Source: Staphylococcus pettenkoferi
GTDB taxonomy: Bacteria; Bacillota; Bacilli; Staphylococcales; Staphylococcaceae
Reading direction: 5' to 3'
Length of the DNA stretch: 64,000 nt
NCBI RefSeq assembly: GCF_002902685.1
Contig: NZ_PPRN01000033.1
Coordinates: forward strand, 24,137 to 88,136
The position numbers and the translations under genes were made by a program. Below the pieces are notes generated by a model. It did no database searches. It saw nothing but the letters and a program-made list of their open reading frames with translations, and had not been told where the DNA came from. Position 1 is the first letter of the stretch; each line of letters begins with the position of its first letter. Positions 43,003-51,808 of this stretch are shown here, one piece after another.

Positions 43003-43848
43003 ATGAAAAAGCTAGCAATGATTTTATGTCTCATACTCTTCACAACTTCGGTGAGTGCATGTGCGTTGTTCAAAAATAAGCATAAGCAACCTACCTATAC
43101 ATCTAATGAGATTACGCCAACATTGTATCTACACGGTTATAGTGGGACGTTAAACTCTACGAAATATTTGGTTCAGCGTGCTACGAAAGATCATCATCAT
43201 GACAAGATTTATGCCACTGTCGATGCTCAAGGCCATGTGAAAGTTGATCGACCACTTTCCAAGCATGATCGTCATCCGCTCGTCATCATCAAGCTCGAAG
43301 ACAATGAGAATGGTGATTATCACACAAATGCACAATGGATTAAAAATGTCTTAGTGAAGCTTGAGGACCAACAGAAATTTGATCACTATAATATGGTCAT
43401 GCATTCAATGGCTAATATGTCGTTTAGTTACTTTATGCTTGAGCATGGTAATGATAAAGACTTACCGAAATTAAACAAACAAGTTAACATTGCAGGTACG
43501 TTTGACGGCGTGTTGGGTATGGATGATAAAGCGAATGACAATCACCTCGATCAGAATGGTAAACCTGAACGAATGACGTCAGAGTATCGTCATATTCTAC
43601 CGTTAAAACAAATTTACCGTGACAAACATATCAAAGTATTAAATATATATGGAGATGTCGAAGATGGTTCGCATTCAGATCGTCGTGTGAGTAACGTTTC
43701 TTCTCAATCTTTGGAATATATCATAGGTGATGTAGTCGATAGCTACGACACTTTAAAGATTACCGGTAAGGAAGGCGACCATAGTGAGTTACATGATAGC
43801 GCGAAGGTAGCTCAACACATTAATCAGTTCTTATGGGGACATGATTAA
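43003..43848 (+). CDS. Lipoprotein alpha/beta hydrolase, DUF915-like
   Basis: A 281-residue secreted lipoprotein. The N-terminus is a lipoprotein signal peptide (MKKLAMILCLILFTTSVSAC), with the lipidated Cys20 in a VSAC lipobox. The rest matches the DUF915 alpha/beta hydrolases: PTLYLHGYSGT forms the oxyanion region, and the expected nucleophile is Ser135 in VMHSMANMSF. The motif reads M-H-S-M-A rather than the common G-H-S-M-G. VLNIYGDVEDGSHSDRRVS and the late EGDHSELHDS supply the acid and histidine region. Anchoring on the outer face of the membrane and esterase activity are inferred. AAAGGAG precedes ATG 43003. Confidence 0.8.
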   Translation: MKKLAMILCLILFTTSVSACALFKNKHKQPTYTSNEITPTLYLHGYSGTLNSTKYLVQRATKDHHHDKIYATVDAQGHVKVDRPLSKHDRHPLVIIKLEDNENGDYHTNAQWIKNVLVKLEDQQKFDHYNMVMHSMANMSFSYFMLEHGNDKDLPKLNKQVNIAGTFDGVLGMDDKANDNHLDQNGKPERMTSEYRHILPLKQIYRDKHIKVLNIYGDVEDGSHSDRRVSNVSSQSLEYIIGDVVDSYDTLKITGKEGDHSELHDSAKVAQHINQFLWGHD

Positions 43849-43948
43849 GTTACGGTTTTAAATCTATTCGTGCGCTTGATATATTGTTAGACAACTTTTT
43901 TATAATACAGAAAGCGGGTAAATCTCTTAATAAAAGAGGAGGTTTATT

Positions 43949-44956
43949 ATGAAGACAGAACAAATTGTACTTGCACAAAGACCCCAAGGAATGCCAGACG
44001 ATCAGACATTTCGCTTTGAGGAAGTAGAAGTTCAGAAGCCGCAAGAGGGTGAAGTGAAATTGAAAGCACTGTATATCTCAGTTGACCCCTATATGCGTGG
44101 CCGTATGAGTGACAGTGACTCTTACGTACAACCTTTCGAACTTAACGAACCCATTCACGGACATGTAGTGGCTCAAGTAACTGATTCACACTCACAACAA
44201 TTAAGTGAAGGAGACGTTGTTGTAGGCATCTTACCATGGCGTAAAGAAATGATTGCTTCTGCAGATGAAGTACGCCAAGTTCCCCAATTAGATGTTCCAG
44301 AATACTTAAACTTAAGCGTGTTAGGTATGCCAGGGCAAACGGCTTACCATGGTTTACTTAAGATTGGTCAACCTCAACAAGGGGAAACCGTTGTTGTTTC
44401 TGCAGCATCCGGCGCTGTAGGTTCAGTAGTAGGTCAGATTGCGAAATTGAAAGGTGCTCGCGTCGTCGGTATTGCAGGCGGTACTAAGAAGACACACTTC
44501 TTAACTGAAGAGTTAGGCTTTGATGCGGCTGTTGATTACAAGGCAGACGACTTTGCTGATCAATTGGAAGCAGCCGTGCCTCAAGGTATAGATGTTTATT
44601 ATGAAAATGTTGGAGGTACCGTTGCAGATGAAGTCTTCAAGCATTTGAATACTTTTGCACGTATTCCAGTTTGTGGCTCTATTTCTAACTATAATGATAC
44701 TGAAATTGATTATGGCCCACGGATTCAACCTATTTTAATTAAAAATCAAGCTTTAATGAAAGGGTTCGTCGTTCATAATTATCAAGATGATTTCGCAAAT
44801 GCGGCCCAAGATTTAGCACATTGGGTAAAAAATGGTGACATTCAAGTGCGAACTTCAGTTGAAGAAGGCTTTGACAAGGTTCCTGCAGCTTTCAAAAACT
44901 TATTTACTGGCGATAATTTCGGTAAACAAGTAGTAAAAGTTGCTGAGCGTGATTAA
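43949..44956 (+). CDS. NADP-dependent MDR oxidoreductase, CurA/LTB4DH-like
   Basis: A 335-residue zinc-independent medium-chain reductase that reduces alkenal/enone double bonds with NADPH. MRGRMSDSDSYVQPF and GMPGQTAYHGLLKIG are hallmarks of the leukotriene B4 12-hydroxydehydrogenase/CurA branch, and the nucleotide fold follows in SAASGAVGSVVGQIAKLKGARVVG. The zinc ligands of alcohol dehydrogenases are missing, as expected. AGAGGAGG precedes ATG 43949. The next oxidoreductase begins 15 bp after the stop, so the two form an operon. A role in detoxifying reactive carbonyls is plausible. Confidence 0.88.
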   Translation: MKTEQIVLAQRPQGMPDDQTFRFEEVEVQKPQEGEVKLKALYISVDPYMRGRMSDSDSYVQPFELNEPIHGHVVAQVTDSHSQQLSEGDVVVGILPWRKEMIASADEVRQVPQLDVPEYLNLSVLGMPGQTAYHGLLKIGQPQQGETVVVSAASGAVGSVVGQIAKLKGARVVGIAGGTKKTHFLTEELGFDAAVDYKADDFADQLEAAVPQGIDVYYENVGGTVADEVFKHLNTFARIPVCGSISNYNDTEIDYGPRIQPILIKNQALMKGFVVHNYQDDFANAAQDLAHWVKNGDIQVRTSVEEGFDKVPAAFKNLFTGDNFGKQVVKVAERD

Positions 44957-44971
44957 TGAGGGGGTGAGAAG

Positions 44972-45994
44972 ATGAAAGCTATAGGTGCAGATCGCGTTTT
45001 TACGCTAGATGAAGGAAATTTATTCTATGAATATGACAGAGATATACCAGAACCGCAACAACATGAGTTGCTCGTTCAGGTTAAAGCAATAAGTGTGAAT
45101 CCAGTGGATACGAAACTACGTCAAACAACGCCGTCAGAAATACCAAGAGTGCTTGGGTTTGATGCGGTAGGTGTCGTTCAAGCTGTGGGAGATGAGGTCA
45201 CTCTATTTCAAGAGGGGGATGAAGTTTATTACTCTGGTTCTCCAAATTATCAAGGATCGAATCAAACATATCAGCTTGTTGATGAACGTCTCGCAGCTCA
45301 TAAGCCTAAAAATTTATCCTATAACGAAGCGGCAAGTCTACCTTTAACAGGTCTAACTGCTTCAGAAACATTGTTTGATGTATTCCAAATCTCATCTAAT
45401 CCGGAAGAGAATAAGGGTAAAACATTATTAATCATCAATGGTGCTGGTGGCGTTGGTAGCATTGCCACACAAATTGCCAAAGCTTATGGACTACGAGTAA
45501 TTACGACGGCTTCTCGTGAAGAGACTACACATTGGAATAAAGATATGGGCGCTGACATCGTGTTGAATCATCATAATGATCTCGTAGATGAATTGAAGCA
45601 GCATGATATCAATGAAGTAGATTATGTTTTCTGTACATTTAACACCGATATGTATTACGAGACAATGATTGATTTAGTTAAAGCAAGAGGTACGATTGCG
45701 ACAATTGTGGCGTTTCAAGAGAAACAAGATTTAAATTTATTAAAGTCTAAAAGCATCACATTTACTCATGAGTACATGTATGCACGTATCGTACATCAAG
45801 CAGATGATATGGTTAAACATCACGAGTATTTAACTGATATTACTAAGAAGATTGAGCAAGGGATATATCAACCAACAGTGACTCAAGTCATGCATGGTTT
45901 AACGAGCGAGAATATTTACCGTGCCCATCAAATACTAGAAGACCAAAGAATGATTGGTAAACTTGTAATTAATTTAGAAGAGGAACACGAGTAA
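44972..45994 (+). CDS. Quinone oxidoreductase-like MDR protein (zinc-binding ADH family)
   Basis: A 340-residue MDR-superfamily protein. The GroES-like part has [10 protein letters not shown] and [28 protein letters not shown], and the Rossmann part has [30 protein letters not shown]. It lacks the structural zinc cysteines, so despite the usual family name it is probably an NADPH quinone or enone reductase. GAGGGGGTGAG precedes ATG 44972. It is the second gene of a two-gene operon and is followed by a terminator. Confidence 0.88.
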   Translation: MKAIGADRVFTLDEGNLFYEYDRDIPEPQQHELLVQVKAISVNPVDTKLRQTTPSEIPRVLGFDAVGVVQAVGDEVTLFQEGDEVYYSGSPNYQGSNQTYQLVDERLAAHKPKNLSYNEAASLPLTGLTASETLFDVFQISSNPEENKGKTLLIINGAGGVGSIATQIAKAYGLRVITTASREETTHWNKDMGADIVLNHHNDLVDELKQHDINEVDYVFCTFNTDMYYETMIDLVKARGTIATIVAFQEKQDLNLLKSKSITFTHEYMYARIVHQADDMVKHHEYLTDITKKIEQGIYQPTVTQVMHGLTSENIYRAHQILEDQRMIGKLVINLEEEHE

Positions 45995-46024
45995 TCATAT
46001 AAAGTAAAACTAAGCGCTGAAGAT

Positions 46025-46068
46025 GGGAGCAACGACTCATGTAAAGTCGGATGCTCCTCTCTTTTTTT
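46025..46068 (+). terminator. Terminator after the oxidoreductase pair
   Basis: GGGAGCA-ACGACT pairs with AGTCGG-ATGCTCCTC around CATGTAA, followed by seven T residues. It separates the oxidoreductase operon from the BCCT transporter. Confidence 0.83.
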
Positions 46069-46213
46069 ATCCGTAAATATGTAGCGTTTCTATCAATTCA
46101 TTTTATCCTATATAAAAGTTAGTCTCGCCAGACCACTTAATCCCGTGAAACTCGATTACTCTGCGTCTGAGAGGGTATGTGAAGTACATCTCAACTAAGG
46201 AGTGTATCAGGTC

Positions 46214-47794
46214 ATGCAAAAAAAGAAATTGACGATTGTCTTCTGGGTTGCTTTGGCAATTTGTACAGCCTTTGTGATGTATGGGGCAATCTTGCCTAAA
46301 CAACTCGAGAAGTACACACAGAATATCACTAACTTTATCGCCGTACATTTCGGTTGGTATTACCTCTTACTTGTGTTAGCGATATTAGTGATTTGTGTTT
46401 ATTTACTCTTCTCAAGATTCTCATCCATTACACTGGGTGAAGAAGGGGAAGACCCAGAGTTCTCACTTAAATCATGGTTCGCCATGTTATTTAGTGCCGG
46501 AATGGGGATTGGTCTCGTATTCTGGACAACGGCAGAGCCAATTAGTCACGCTTTCACGCTGACACCCATCCATAAAGCAGGCACACAAAGTGCGATTAAC
46601 GATGCTATGCAATTTGCCTTTTTCCATTGGGGAATTCATGCGTGGGCAGTATACGGCATCGTCGCACTCGTCTTTGCTTACTTTAACTTCCATAAAGGTT
46701 ATCCAGGTCTCGTAAGTGCAACGCTTGTGCCTGTGTTCGGGCAACGTTTGATGCGTGGACCACTAGGGGGAGCGGTCGACGTACTTGCGATTATCGCAAC
46801 GGTTACAGGTGTTGCAGCTACACTTGGTTTCGGTGCTTTACAGATTAACGAAGGACTTCACTACTTGTTCCACGCACCGTCAAACTTTGGTGTGCAAGTG
46901 ATAATCATCATTATCGCGACAATCCTCTTTACTTGGTCAGCCTGGTCAGGTATTGATAAAGGGATTAAAAATTTAAGTAATATCAATATGATACTCGCTT
47001 TCGTTGTACTCGTCGTATTATTCTGCGTCGGTCCGACATTGCAAATCTTAAATACCTTTACAAATTCATTAGGTAATTACATTGCTAACTTCTTTAATAT
47101 GAGTTTACGTATTCCACAGAGCGGTGGAGAGAAATTCCAATGGATGCAGAACTGGACCATCTTCTATTGGGCGTGGTGGGTATCATGGGCACCATTCGTC
47201 GGTATCTTTATCGCCCGTGTTTCAAGAGGTCGTACGATTAAAGAATTTATTCTCGGCGTACTCTTCGTACCGGCTCTTGTATGTTTCTTATTCTTCGCGG
47301 TGTTTGGTGCAACAGCGATTTACTTACAAGAGCATCACATCGCTAATATTGCCAAAGAAGCGACAGAAACAGCGACATTTGCGACGTTAGAGCATTTCCC
47401 ATTAGGCTTTATTCTCAGTATCGTGACGCTCGTCGTGATCATGATCTTCTTCGTGACCTCAGCCGATTCTGCGACATATGTACTTGGTATGTTGAGCTCT
47501 AAAGGCGATATCAATCCTAGTTCGTTCGTTAAAGTGAGCTGGGGTGTCATTCTCGCATTGTTTGCGATGATTATGATTTATACTGGCGGAACGCAATCCA
47601 TCCAGAACTTGCTCATCATCGCAGCTTTACCATTCTCCGTAGTCATTATCTTTATGATTTGGGGTCTGTTTAAAGCTCTGTCTCATGAAAAGCCACGGAC
47701 GCATCAGAAGATTCTCGGTGAAGACTACAAAGTCTTGCATTATCGTAAATCAGATTTAGAAGCGGAGGCGCGCGAAGCACAGTCAGAAAGATAA
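46214..47794 (+). CDS. BCCT family osmolyte transporter, OpuD-like
   Basis: A 526-residue sodium- or proton-coupled transporter for betaine-like osmoprotectants, with 12 helices. AGMGIGLVFWTTAEP is the glycine-rich substrate helix. The family signature is seen as FYWAWWVSWAPFVGIFIARVSRGRT, with the aromatic box tryptophans. It sits directly upstream of amaP-asp23, as opuD2 does in S. aureus. ATG 46214 is chosen because AAGGAG lies 11 bases before it; an in-frame GTG at 46202 overlaps the ribosome site. Choline, carnitine and glycine betaine cannot be separated by eye. Confidence 0.92.
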   Translation: MQKKKLTIVFWVALAICTAFVMYGAILPKQLEKYTQNITNFIAVHFGWYYLLLVLAILVICVYLLFSRFSSITLGEEGEDPEFSLKSWFAMLFSAGMGIGLVFWTTAEPISHAFTLTPIHKAGTQSAINDAMQFAFFHWGIHAWAVYGIVALVFAYFNFHKGYPGLVSATLVPVFGQRLMRGPLGGAVDVLAIIATVTGVAATLGFGALQINEGLHYLFHAPSNFGVQVIIIIIATILFTWSAWSGIDKGIKNLSNINMILAFVVLVVLFCVGPTLQILNTFTNSLGNYIANFFNMSLRIPQSGGEKFQWMQNWTIFYWAWWVSWAPFVGIFIARVSRGRTIKEFILGVLFVPALVCFLFFAVFGATAIYLQEHHIANIAKEATETATFATLEHFPLGFILSIVTLVVIMIFFVTSADSATYVLGMLSSKGDINPSSFVKVSWGVILALFAMIMIYTGGTQSIQNLLIIAALPFSVVIIFMIWGLFKALSHEKPRTHQKILGEDYKVLHYRKSDLEAEAREAQSER

Positions 47795-47862
47795 TATGAC
47801 TATAAAATATTTTCGCAACAATAATATGACGTAAGGCGTTATTGTTAAAAATTAATAACAAT

Positions 47863-47941
47863 GTTTTCTGTAAAAAATTTAGGGTATTAAGACCATACAA
47901 AGAGAACATAATTAATCTATGCATAGGAGGTGTCATACGAG
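47863..47941 (+). promoter_or_regulatory. Sigma-B promoter of the amaP-asp23 operon
   Basis: GTTTTC (47863-47868), 13 bases and GGGTAT (47882-47887) closely match the sigma-B consensus GTTTAA-N12-15-GGGTAT. It lies 55 bp before amaP. asp23 is a classic sigma-B marker gene in S. aureus, which supports the reading. TAGGAGGTG is the amaP ribosome site. Just upstream, AACAATAA (47817-47824) pairs with TTATTGTT (47839-47846), a weak terminator of the BCCT gene. Confidence 0.8.
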
Positions 47942-48478
47942 GTGAAACGACTTAAAAATTTCATATTAGGCCTACTGATTGTAGTAATCGTTGGTTTCTT
48001 ACTCTTCATGTACATCGATGACTCAAGAATTAGCGAATACCAAGATTACTTCTTACAATTTAACTGGTTCCAACCATTACTTATTGGTTTATCAGCTTTT
48101 CTCATACTTATTGGTCTAATACTCGTATTTAGCTTGTTTAAACCTACGTATCGCAAACCTGGATTATACAAAGACTACGAAGATGGACATATTTATGTGT
48201 CCCGTCGTGCTGTTGAGAAGACAGCTTATGACACAGTCACTAAATATGATGCAATTAGACAGCCAAACGTAGTTGCTAAGTTGTATAACAAGAAGAATAA
48301 TTCATATATCACATTGAAGGCAGATTTCTTCGTGCCTGGTGATGTACAAGTGAAACAACTGACAGAAACGATTCGCAATGATATTAAACAGAACGTAGAA
48401 CATTTTGCTGAAATTCCTGTTAAAAAATTAGAGGTTAACGTACGAGATCAGAAAGCCGCAGGACAACGCGTGTTGTAA
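47942..48478 (+). CDS. amaP: Alkaline shock membrane anchor protein AmaP
   Basis: AmaP anchors Asp23 to the membrane. The 178-residue protein has two membrane helices (about 6-25 and 46-68), then a cytoplasmic domain with YVSRRAVEKTAYDTVTKYDAIRQPNVVAKLY and a C-terminal alpha/beta stretch like the Asp23 (DUF322) fold. I use GTG 47942 after TAGGAGGTG; an in-frame GTG at 47930 overlaps that site. Next come a DUF2273 membrane protein and asp23, the standard order. Confidence 0.9.
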   Translation: MKRLKNFILGLLIVVIVGFLLFMYIDDSRISEYQDYFLQFNWFQPLLIGLSAFLILIGLILVFSLFKPTYRKPGLYKDYEDGHIYVSRRAVEKTAYDTVTKYDAIRQPNVVAKLYNKKNNSYITLKADFFVPGDVQVKQLTETIRNDIKQNVEHFAEIPVKKLEVNVRDQKAAGQRVL

Positions 48479-48490
48479 GGGAGGGTTAAT

Positions 48491-48730
48491 ATGGCTAATA
48501 ACAATAATCAACAAGAACAAGATTCACTACAGCAAGTAATCGATTTCCTCAAAGCTTATAAATGGCGAGTAGTTGGTTTCCTAGCATTCTTGATTATCGC
48601 TATTTTATTCCTAACGCTCGGATTCTGGAAGACAATATTAATTATTTTATTATGTTTGATTGGAATAGGAATCGGGTATATGAAAGACAGAAAGCAAGAC
48701 TTTATGAACTTTTTAAATCGATGGAGTTAG
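48491..48730 (+). CDS. DUF2273 small membrane protein of the asp23 operon
   Basis: A 79-residue protein with two closely spaced hydrophobic helices (about 28-45 and 47-65) and a G-x-G-x-G segment (IGIGIGYMKDRK), as in DUF2273 proteins found between amaP and asp23. Its biochemical role is not known; it probably joins the Asp23 envelope-stress complex. AGGGAGGG precedes ATG 48491. Confidence 0.85.
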   Translation: MANNNNQQEQDSLQQVIDFLKAYKWRVVGFLAFLIIAILFLTLGFWKTILIILLCLIGIGIGYMKDRKQDFMNFLNRWS

Positions 48731-48786
48731 AGAAAAATAGAATTATTCGATAAGAAAGAAATATTTTAAATAAAGGAGAATGTATT

Positions 48787-49293
48787 ATGGCAGTAGATAA
48801 CAATAAAGCTAAACAAGCATACAACAATCAATCAGGCGTGAATGAAAAAGAAAGAGAAGAACGTCAAGAACGTCGCGAAGAAAGCCAAGAGCAACAATTC
48901 CAAAACAAATTGACTTTCTCTGATGAAGTAGTTGAAAAAATCGCTGGTATTGCTGCACGTGAAGTTAAAGGTATCTTAGAAATGAAAGGCGGCTTTGTCG
49001 ACAACATTTCTAACTCATTCGGTAGCGGCAACAACGTAACACAAGGTGTTAGCGTTGAAGTTGGCGAAAAACAAGCAGCAGTAGATTTACGCGTTATCTT
49101 AGAATACGGTGAATCTGCACCTAAAATCTTCAAAAAAGTACAAGACATCGTTAAAGAACAAATCAACTACATCACTGGTTTAGAAGTAGTTGAAGTGAAC
49201 ATGCAAGTTGACGATGTAATGACTAAGAAAGAATGGTCTCAAAAACACGAAAAGAACCAAAAAAATAACAATGAAGACAAAGGATTACAATAA
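48787..49293 (+). CDS. asp23: Alkaline shock protein 23
   Basis: Asp23 is an abundant sigma-B dependent protein that lies along the inner membrane through AmaP; its loss triggers a cell-wall stress response in S. aureus. The 168-residue protein has a charged N-terminal region (about 12-38, [17 protein letters not shown]) and the DUF322 core [26 protein letters not shown]. The C-terminus is hydrophilic. AAAGGAGAA precedes ATG 48787. It has strong, translation-optimised codon use like the ribosomal genes. Confidence 0.97.
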   Translation: MAVDNNKAKQAYNNQSGVNEKEREERQERREESQEQQFQNKLTFSDEVVEKIAGIAAREVKGILEMKGGFVDNISNSFGSGNNVTQGVSVEVGEKQAAVDLRVILEYGESAPKIFKKVQDIVKEQINYITGLEVVEVNMQVDDVMTKKEWSQKHEKNQKNNNEDKGLQ

Positions 49294-49313
49294 TCCAGAG
49301 TCGTTCTAATATG

Positions 49314-49346
49314 AAAGGTGAGCCTGCTGAGGGCTCACCTTTTTTT
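49314..49346 (+). terminator. Terminator after asp23
   Basis: AAAGGTGAGCC (49314-49324) pairs with GGGCTCACCT (49331-49340) around TGCTGA and runs into seven T residues. Confidence 0.92.
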
Positions 49347-49390
49347 GGTGGCGACATAAAAACCCTTTGAGAGTGGGTTAATTTCAAAGT

Positions 49391-49440
49391 AAAAAGTAGG
49401 AGCAAGACAGAAAACGGTTGAATTCTTTGTCTTGCTCCTA
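49391..49440 (-). terminator. Terminator of sfaD
   Basis: TAGGAGCAAGACA (49397-49409) and TGTCTTGCTCCTA (49428-49440) form a perfect 13-bp stem. The A-run before the left arm gives a U-tract on the minus strand, so it ends the sfaD transcript. Confidence 0.87.
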
Positions 49441-49512
49441 TAATTTGTGTGAACTGGTATTTAAATTTGATTGCACTTTTCGTCTCATTAGAAGAGCGTG
49501 CGGGTCTGGTGA

Positions 49513-51465
49513 TTAGTTGTACTGCGAAAGTGGATTATGTACTTGGCGATATGTATAAATATCTGCTTCGTCTTCTAATCGCATCGTCGTAACACATTTA
49601 TAGTCAATGAGTGGCGCAAAGAGACGCTCTCGAATAGACGCTAAGCGTTGCGTTTCCTCAGGTAAGGTTTCTTCTACTTTTTCTAAACGTTCCTCAATTA
49701 ATTCACGAATAACTGTCCACAATTCTTGTTCTAAATCTTCACAATCAGTATGAGCAACAATCGTCGTAACGAGTTCTCCTAAGTGATTTTGCAATGTTGA
49801 ATAAAAGACTTTATTAAATACTGTCTGATCTTTATCAGTAAGTATAAGTGATTTTTCATGAAAGTTCTCGATATCAAAGCCATATTTTGCTAACTGATGT
49901 TGATCTATACGTAAACCTTCGAAGTCACGTACGAGCATCTGAGCAAGACTACCGTCACTATTAAAGATACCCACAGTATTTTGAAGATGTGCTTCTAAAG
50001 CGATTCCATATTTTACATATAGGGGGAGGGCGATATTTAATAAAGCTTGGGCGTAAATCTTAAACCACTGGATAATTGCAGCAACTTTACTGTCGAATGA
50101 GCTACTATATTGATTGATGAGCGACATGATGAACGGCGTCGACTCATAGACATCTGATATTGCTAAGCTTGAACAGATGACGGGTAGCTGTTCTTTATTT
50201 AAATTTACTTTCTCATATAGATTTTCACGGAAAAGTGTACCGAGTTGTTCGCTCAATGTCACGGCGTCGTTAACTTCTGGATAATAATAATGCGTTCCCG
50301 CAAACTCATCTAATATTCCGATATTTGACTGGTGAAATAAAGGATCTTCTTCAATAATTCGACCTATAATTTGCGTCATCAAAGGTCCGTTATATGTCGT
50401 TTGTTCAGATAGCGTACGAATTTCCCCTGTAATATGGACACTTGTCGGTAATTTCACATGAGGATACATATCAGGCTGTTTCGGCATCAATGTACGGAAA
50501 GACAAACCTGCATAATACGGCAGACTATAAGACAATGAAACTATATTACCTTCTTCAATGTCAGATTGATAATCACGTTGCACAATTTCTTGATATTGCC
50601 AAGGATGCACGGCGAATATGACGAAATCTGACAGTACATGTAATCCTAATTTCTCTTCAATATGTGCTTCCAAATCTGGGAAAGCAGCAAGTAGCGCACG
50701 ATTATAGTCATTATCATATGCTCTCGGGCGACTCATAGAACGTTTCACTAATACAAAGTGTAATGGAATCGTTTGTTTAAACTCAGAAGAATAACGCACT
50801 GTATCCGCGACAGACATACCCTTTCTTAATTTAGCACCTGGATGCAATGGGTGTCCCTCTATCACTGCTTGTTCTGAAGCCAAATAAGGGTCTTGACTCT
50901 CTTGCAAATCGTCATAAAGAGATTGATGTCTATCCTTCTTAGTCCATAGACGATAACTCAAACCTAACCCCATATGCGTCATACTGTTTTCAAGATCATC
51001 CTTAAATTGCTTGCTTGCTTCAGTACGATAGCTCGAATCCTCTTCCAAGATGAGTTCAAGCACTTCAAGTGGACTCATTATGCGTTGAACTTGCTCTTTA
51101 TTTATTAGGTAAAAAGGACCACGTACATCCATGCGATCGTAAGCATATGTGCCACTGACTTGTGCAAGTAGTGATTGTTGAGACGATAATTGAATAACGA
51201 GTGCATATTCTGAATTGATGTGTTCTCTCAAATGGGGAGTAAGATGGTGATTTAAGATAAGCTCACTATGATCGTAGGCGTCTACTAAGTTCTCACGATA
51301 CATTGAAGCGATGAGGCGTTGTGTTATTTTATCTCTGCCTGTCATGATTGTCGCTTCATAATAAGATAACCATTCTGATGATTGTTGAGCTACGTAGTCG
51401 TATGCTAAAGATTCAGTTGGAGTTAAGTCAATTACAAGCTCTTTATGTTTTATTGTTTTTTTCAT
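49513..51465 (-). CDS. sfaD: Staphyloferrin A synthetase SfaD (IucA/IucC family)
   Basis: An NRPS-independent siderophore synthetase of 650 residues. In S. aureus SfaD joins the first citrate to the delta-amine of D-ornithine. The family motifs are in order: EGHPLHPGAKLRKG (ATP and citrate contacts), FAVHPWQYQEIV, SFRTLMPK, LEAHLQNTVGIFN and VRDFEGLRI, followed by the C-terminal FhuF-like region. Length and divergent orientation relative to the other sfa genes match S. aureus sfaD. CGAGGTG precedes the start at 51465. A Fur box lies about 65 bp upstream. The sfaD/sfaB naming rests on length and gene order. Confidence 0.9.
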   Translation of the reverse strand: MKKTIKHKELVIDLTPTESLAYDYVAQQSSEWLSYYEATIMTGRDKITQRLIASMYRENLVDAYDHSELILNHHLTPHLREHINSEYALVIQLSSQQSLLAQVSGTYAYDRMDVRGPFYLINKEQVQRIMSPLEVLELILEEDSSYRTEASKQFKDDLENSMTHMGLGLSYRLWTKKDRHQSLYDDLQESQDPYLASEQAVIEGHPLHPGAKLRKGMSVADTVRYSSEFKQTIPLHFVLVKRSMSRPRAYDNDYNRALLAAFPDLEAHIEEKLGLHVLSDFVIFAVHPWQYQEIVQRDYQSDIEEGNIVSLSYSLPYYAGLSFRTLMPKQPDMYPHVKLPTSVHITGEIRTLSEQTTYNGPLMTQIIGRIIEEDPLFHQSNIGILDEFAGTHYYYPEVNDAVTLSEQLGTLFRENLYEKVNLNKEQLPVICSSLAISDVYESTPFIMSLINQYSSSFDSKVAAIIQWFKIYAQALLNIALPLYVKYGIALEAHLQNTVGIFNSDGSLAQMLVRDFEGLRIDQHQLAKYGFDIENFHEKSLILTDKDQTVFNKVFYSTLQNHLGELVTTIVAHTDCEDLEQELWTVIRELIEERLEKVEETLPEETQRLASIRERLFAPLIDYKCVTTMRLEDEADIYTYRQVHNPLSQYN

Positions 51466-51485
51466 AAAGCACCTCGAAAGATTAT

Positions 51486-51548
51486 TTTACAAATCGATTT
51501 GATATTTGTATAATTAATGTCAGTAGTAATTGATAATAATTATCAATT
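51486..51548 (+). promoter_or_regulatory. sfa promoter with Fur box
   Basis: TTTACA (51486-51491), 17 bp and TATAAT (51509-51514) form a strong plus-strand promoter. TTGATAATAATTATCAA (51530-51546) is a perfect palindrome that extends two more paired bases each side, and closely matches the Gram-positive Fur box. It covers the expected transcription start. Its place between divergent sfaD and sfaB suggests that iron-bound Fur represses both directions. The minus-strand promoter was not identified with confidence. Confidence 0.85.
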
Positions 51549-51690
51549 AAAAGAAACCTTTTATTACATCTATCATAACAATTTTACGATTAAGACAGAA
51601 GTTGAGGGGACTCAAACATTTAGAGAAAAACTATGGCGTAGTGAAGAAGAGATATTATTCCATCGTAACAACCTAAGTTTAGCATTTTAA
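51517..51690 (+). other. 57-codon frame in the sfaD-sfaB gap, coding status doubtful
   Basis: An open frame from ATG 51517 to TAA at 51688-51690 runs through the Fur box and the first part of the sfaB leader (begins MSVVIDNNYQLKETFYYIYH, ends FHRNNLSLAF). The ATG follows the -10 box by only two bases, so it would lie upstream of the expected transcript start, and there is no ribosome site. It has no membrane helix like an SfaA exporter. Together with the remaining sequence up to 51808, it is best read as untranslated leader. The rest of the gap shows no gene. Confidence 0.2.
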
Positions 51691-51808
51691 GCAGAGAAAA
51701 AATGATATGAGTCAATTCACACTATTACTCAGAAAATAATAAAAGTTTGAAGCGCAAATTAAAAAGGGTAAATAATATATAATTGAGAATGAAGAGAGGG
51801 GAAGTCGT

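Noticed and set aside
51517..51690. Remnant of sfaA
   Set aside because: The frame has no hydrophobic helices and no recognisable MFS motif, so it cannot be called an sfaA fragment; it is kept only as a doubtful open frame.
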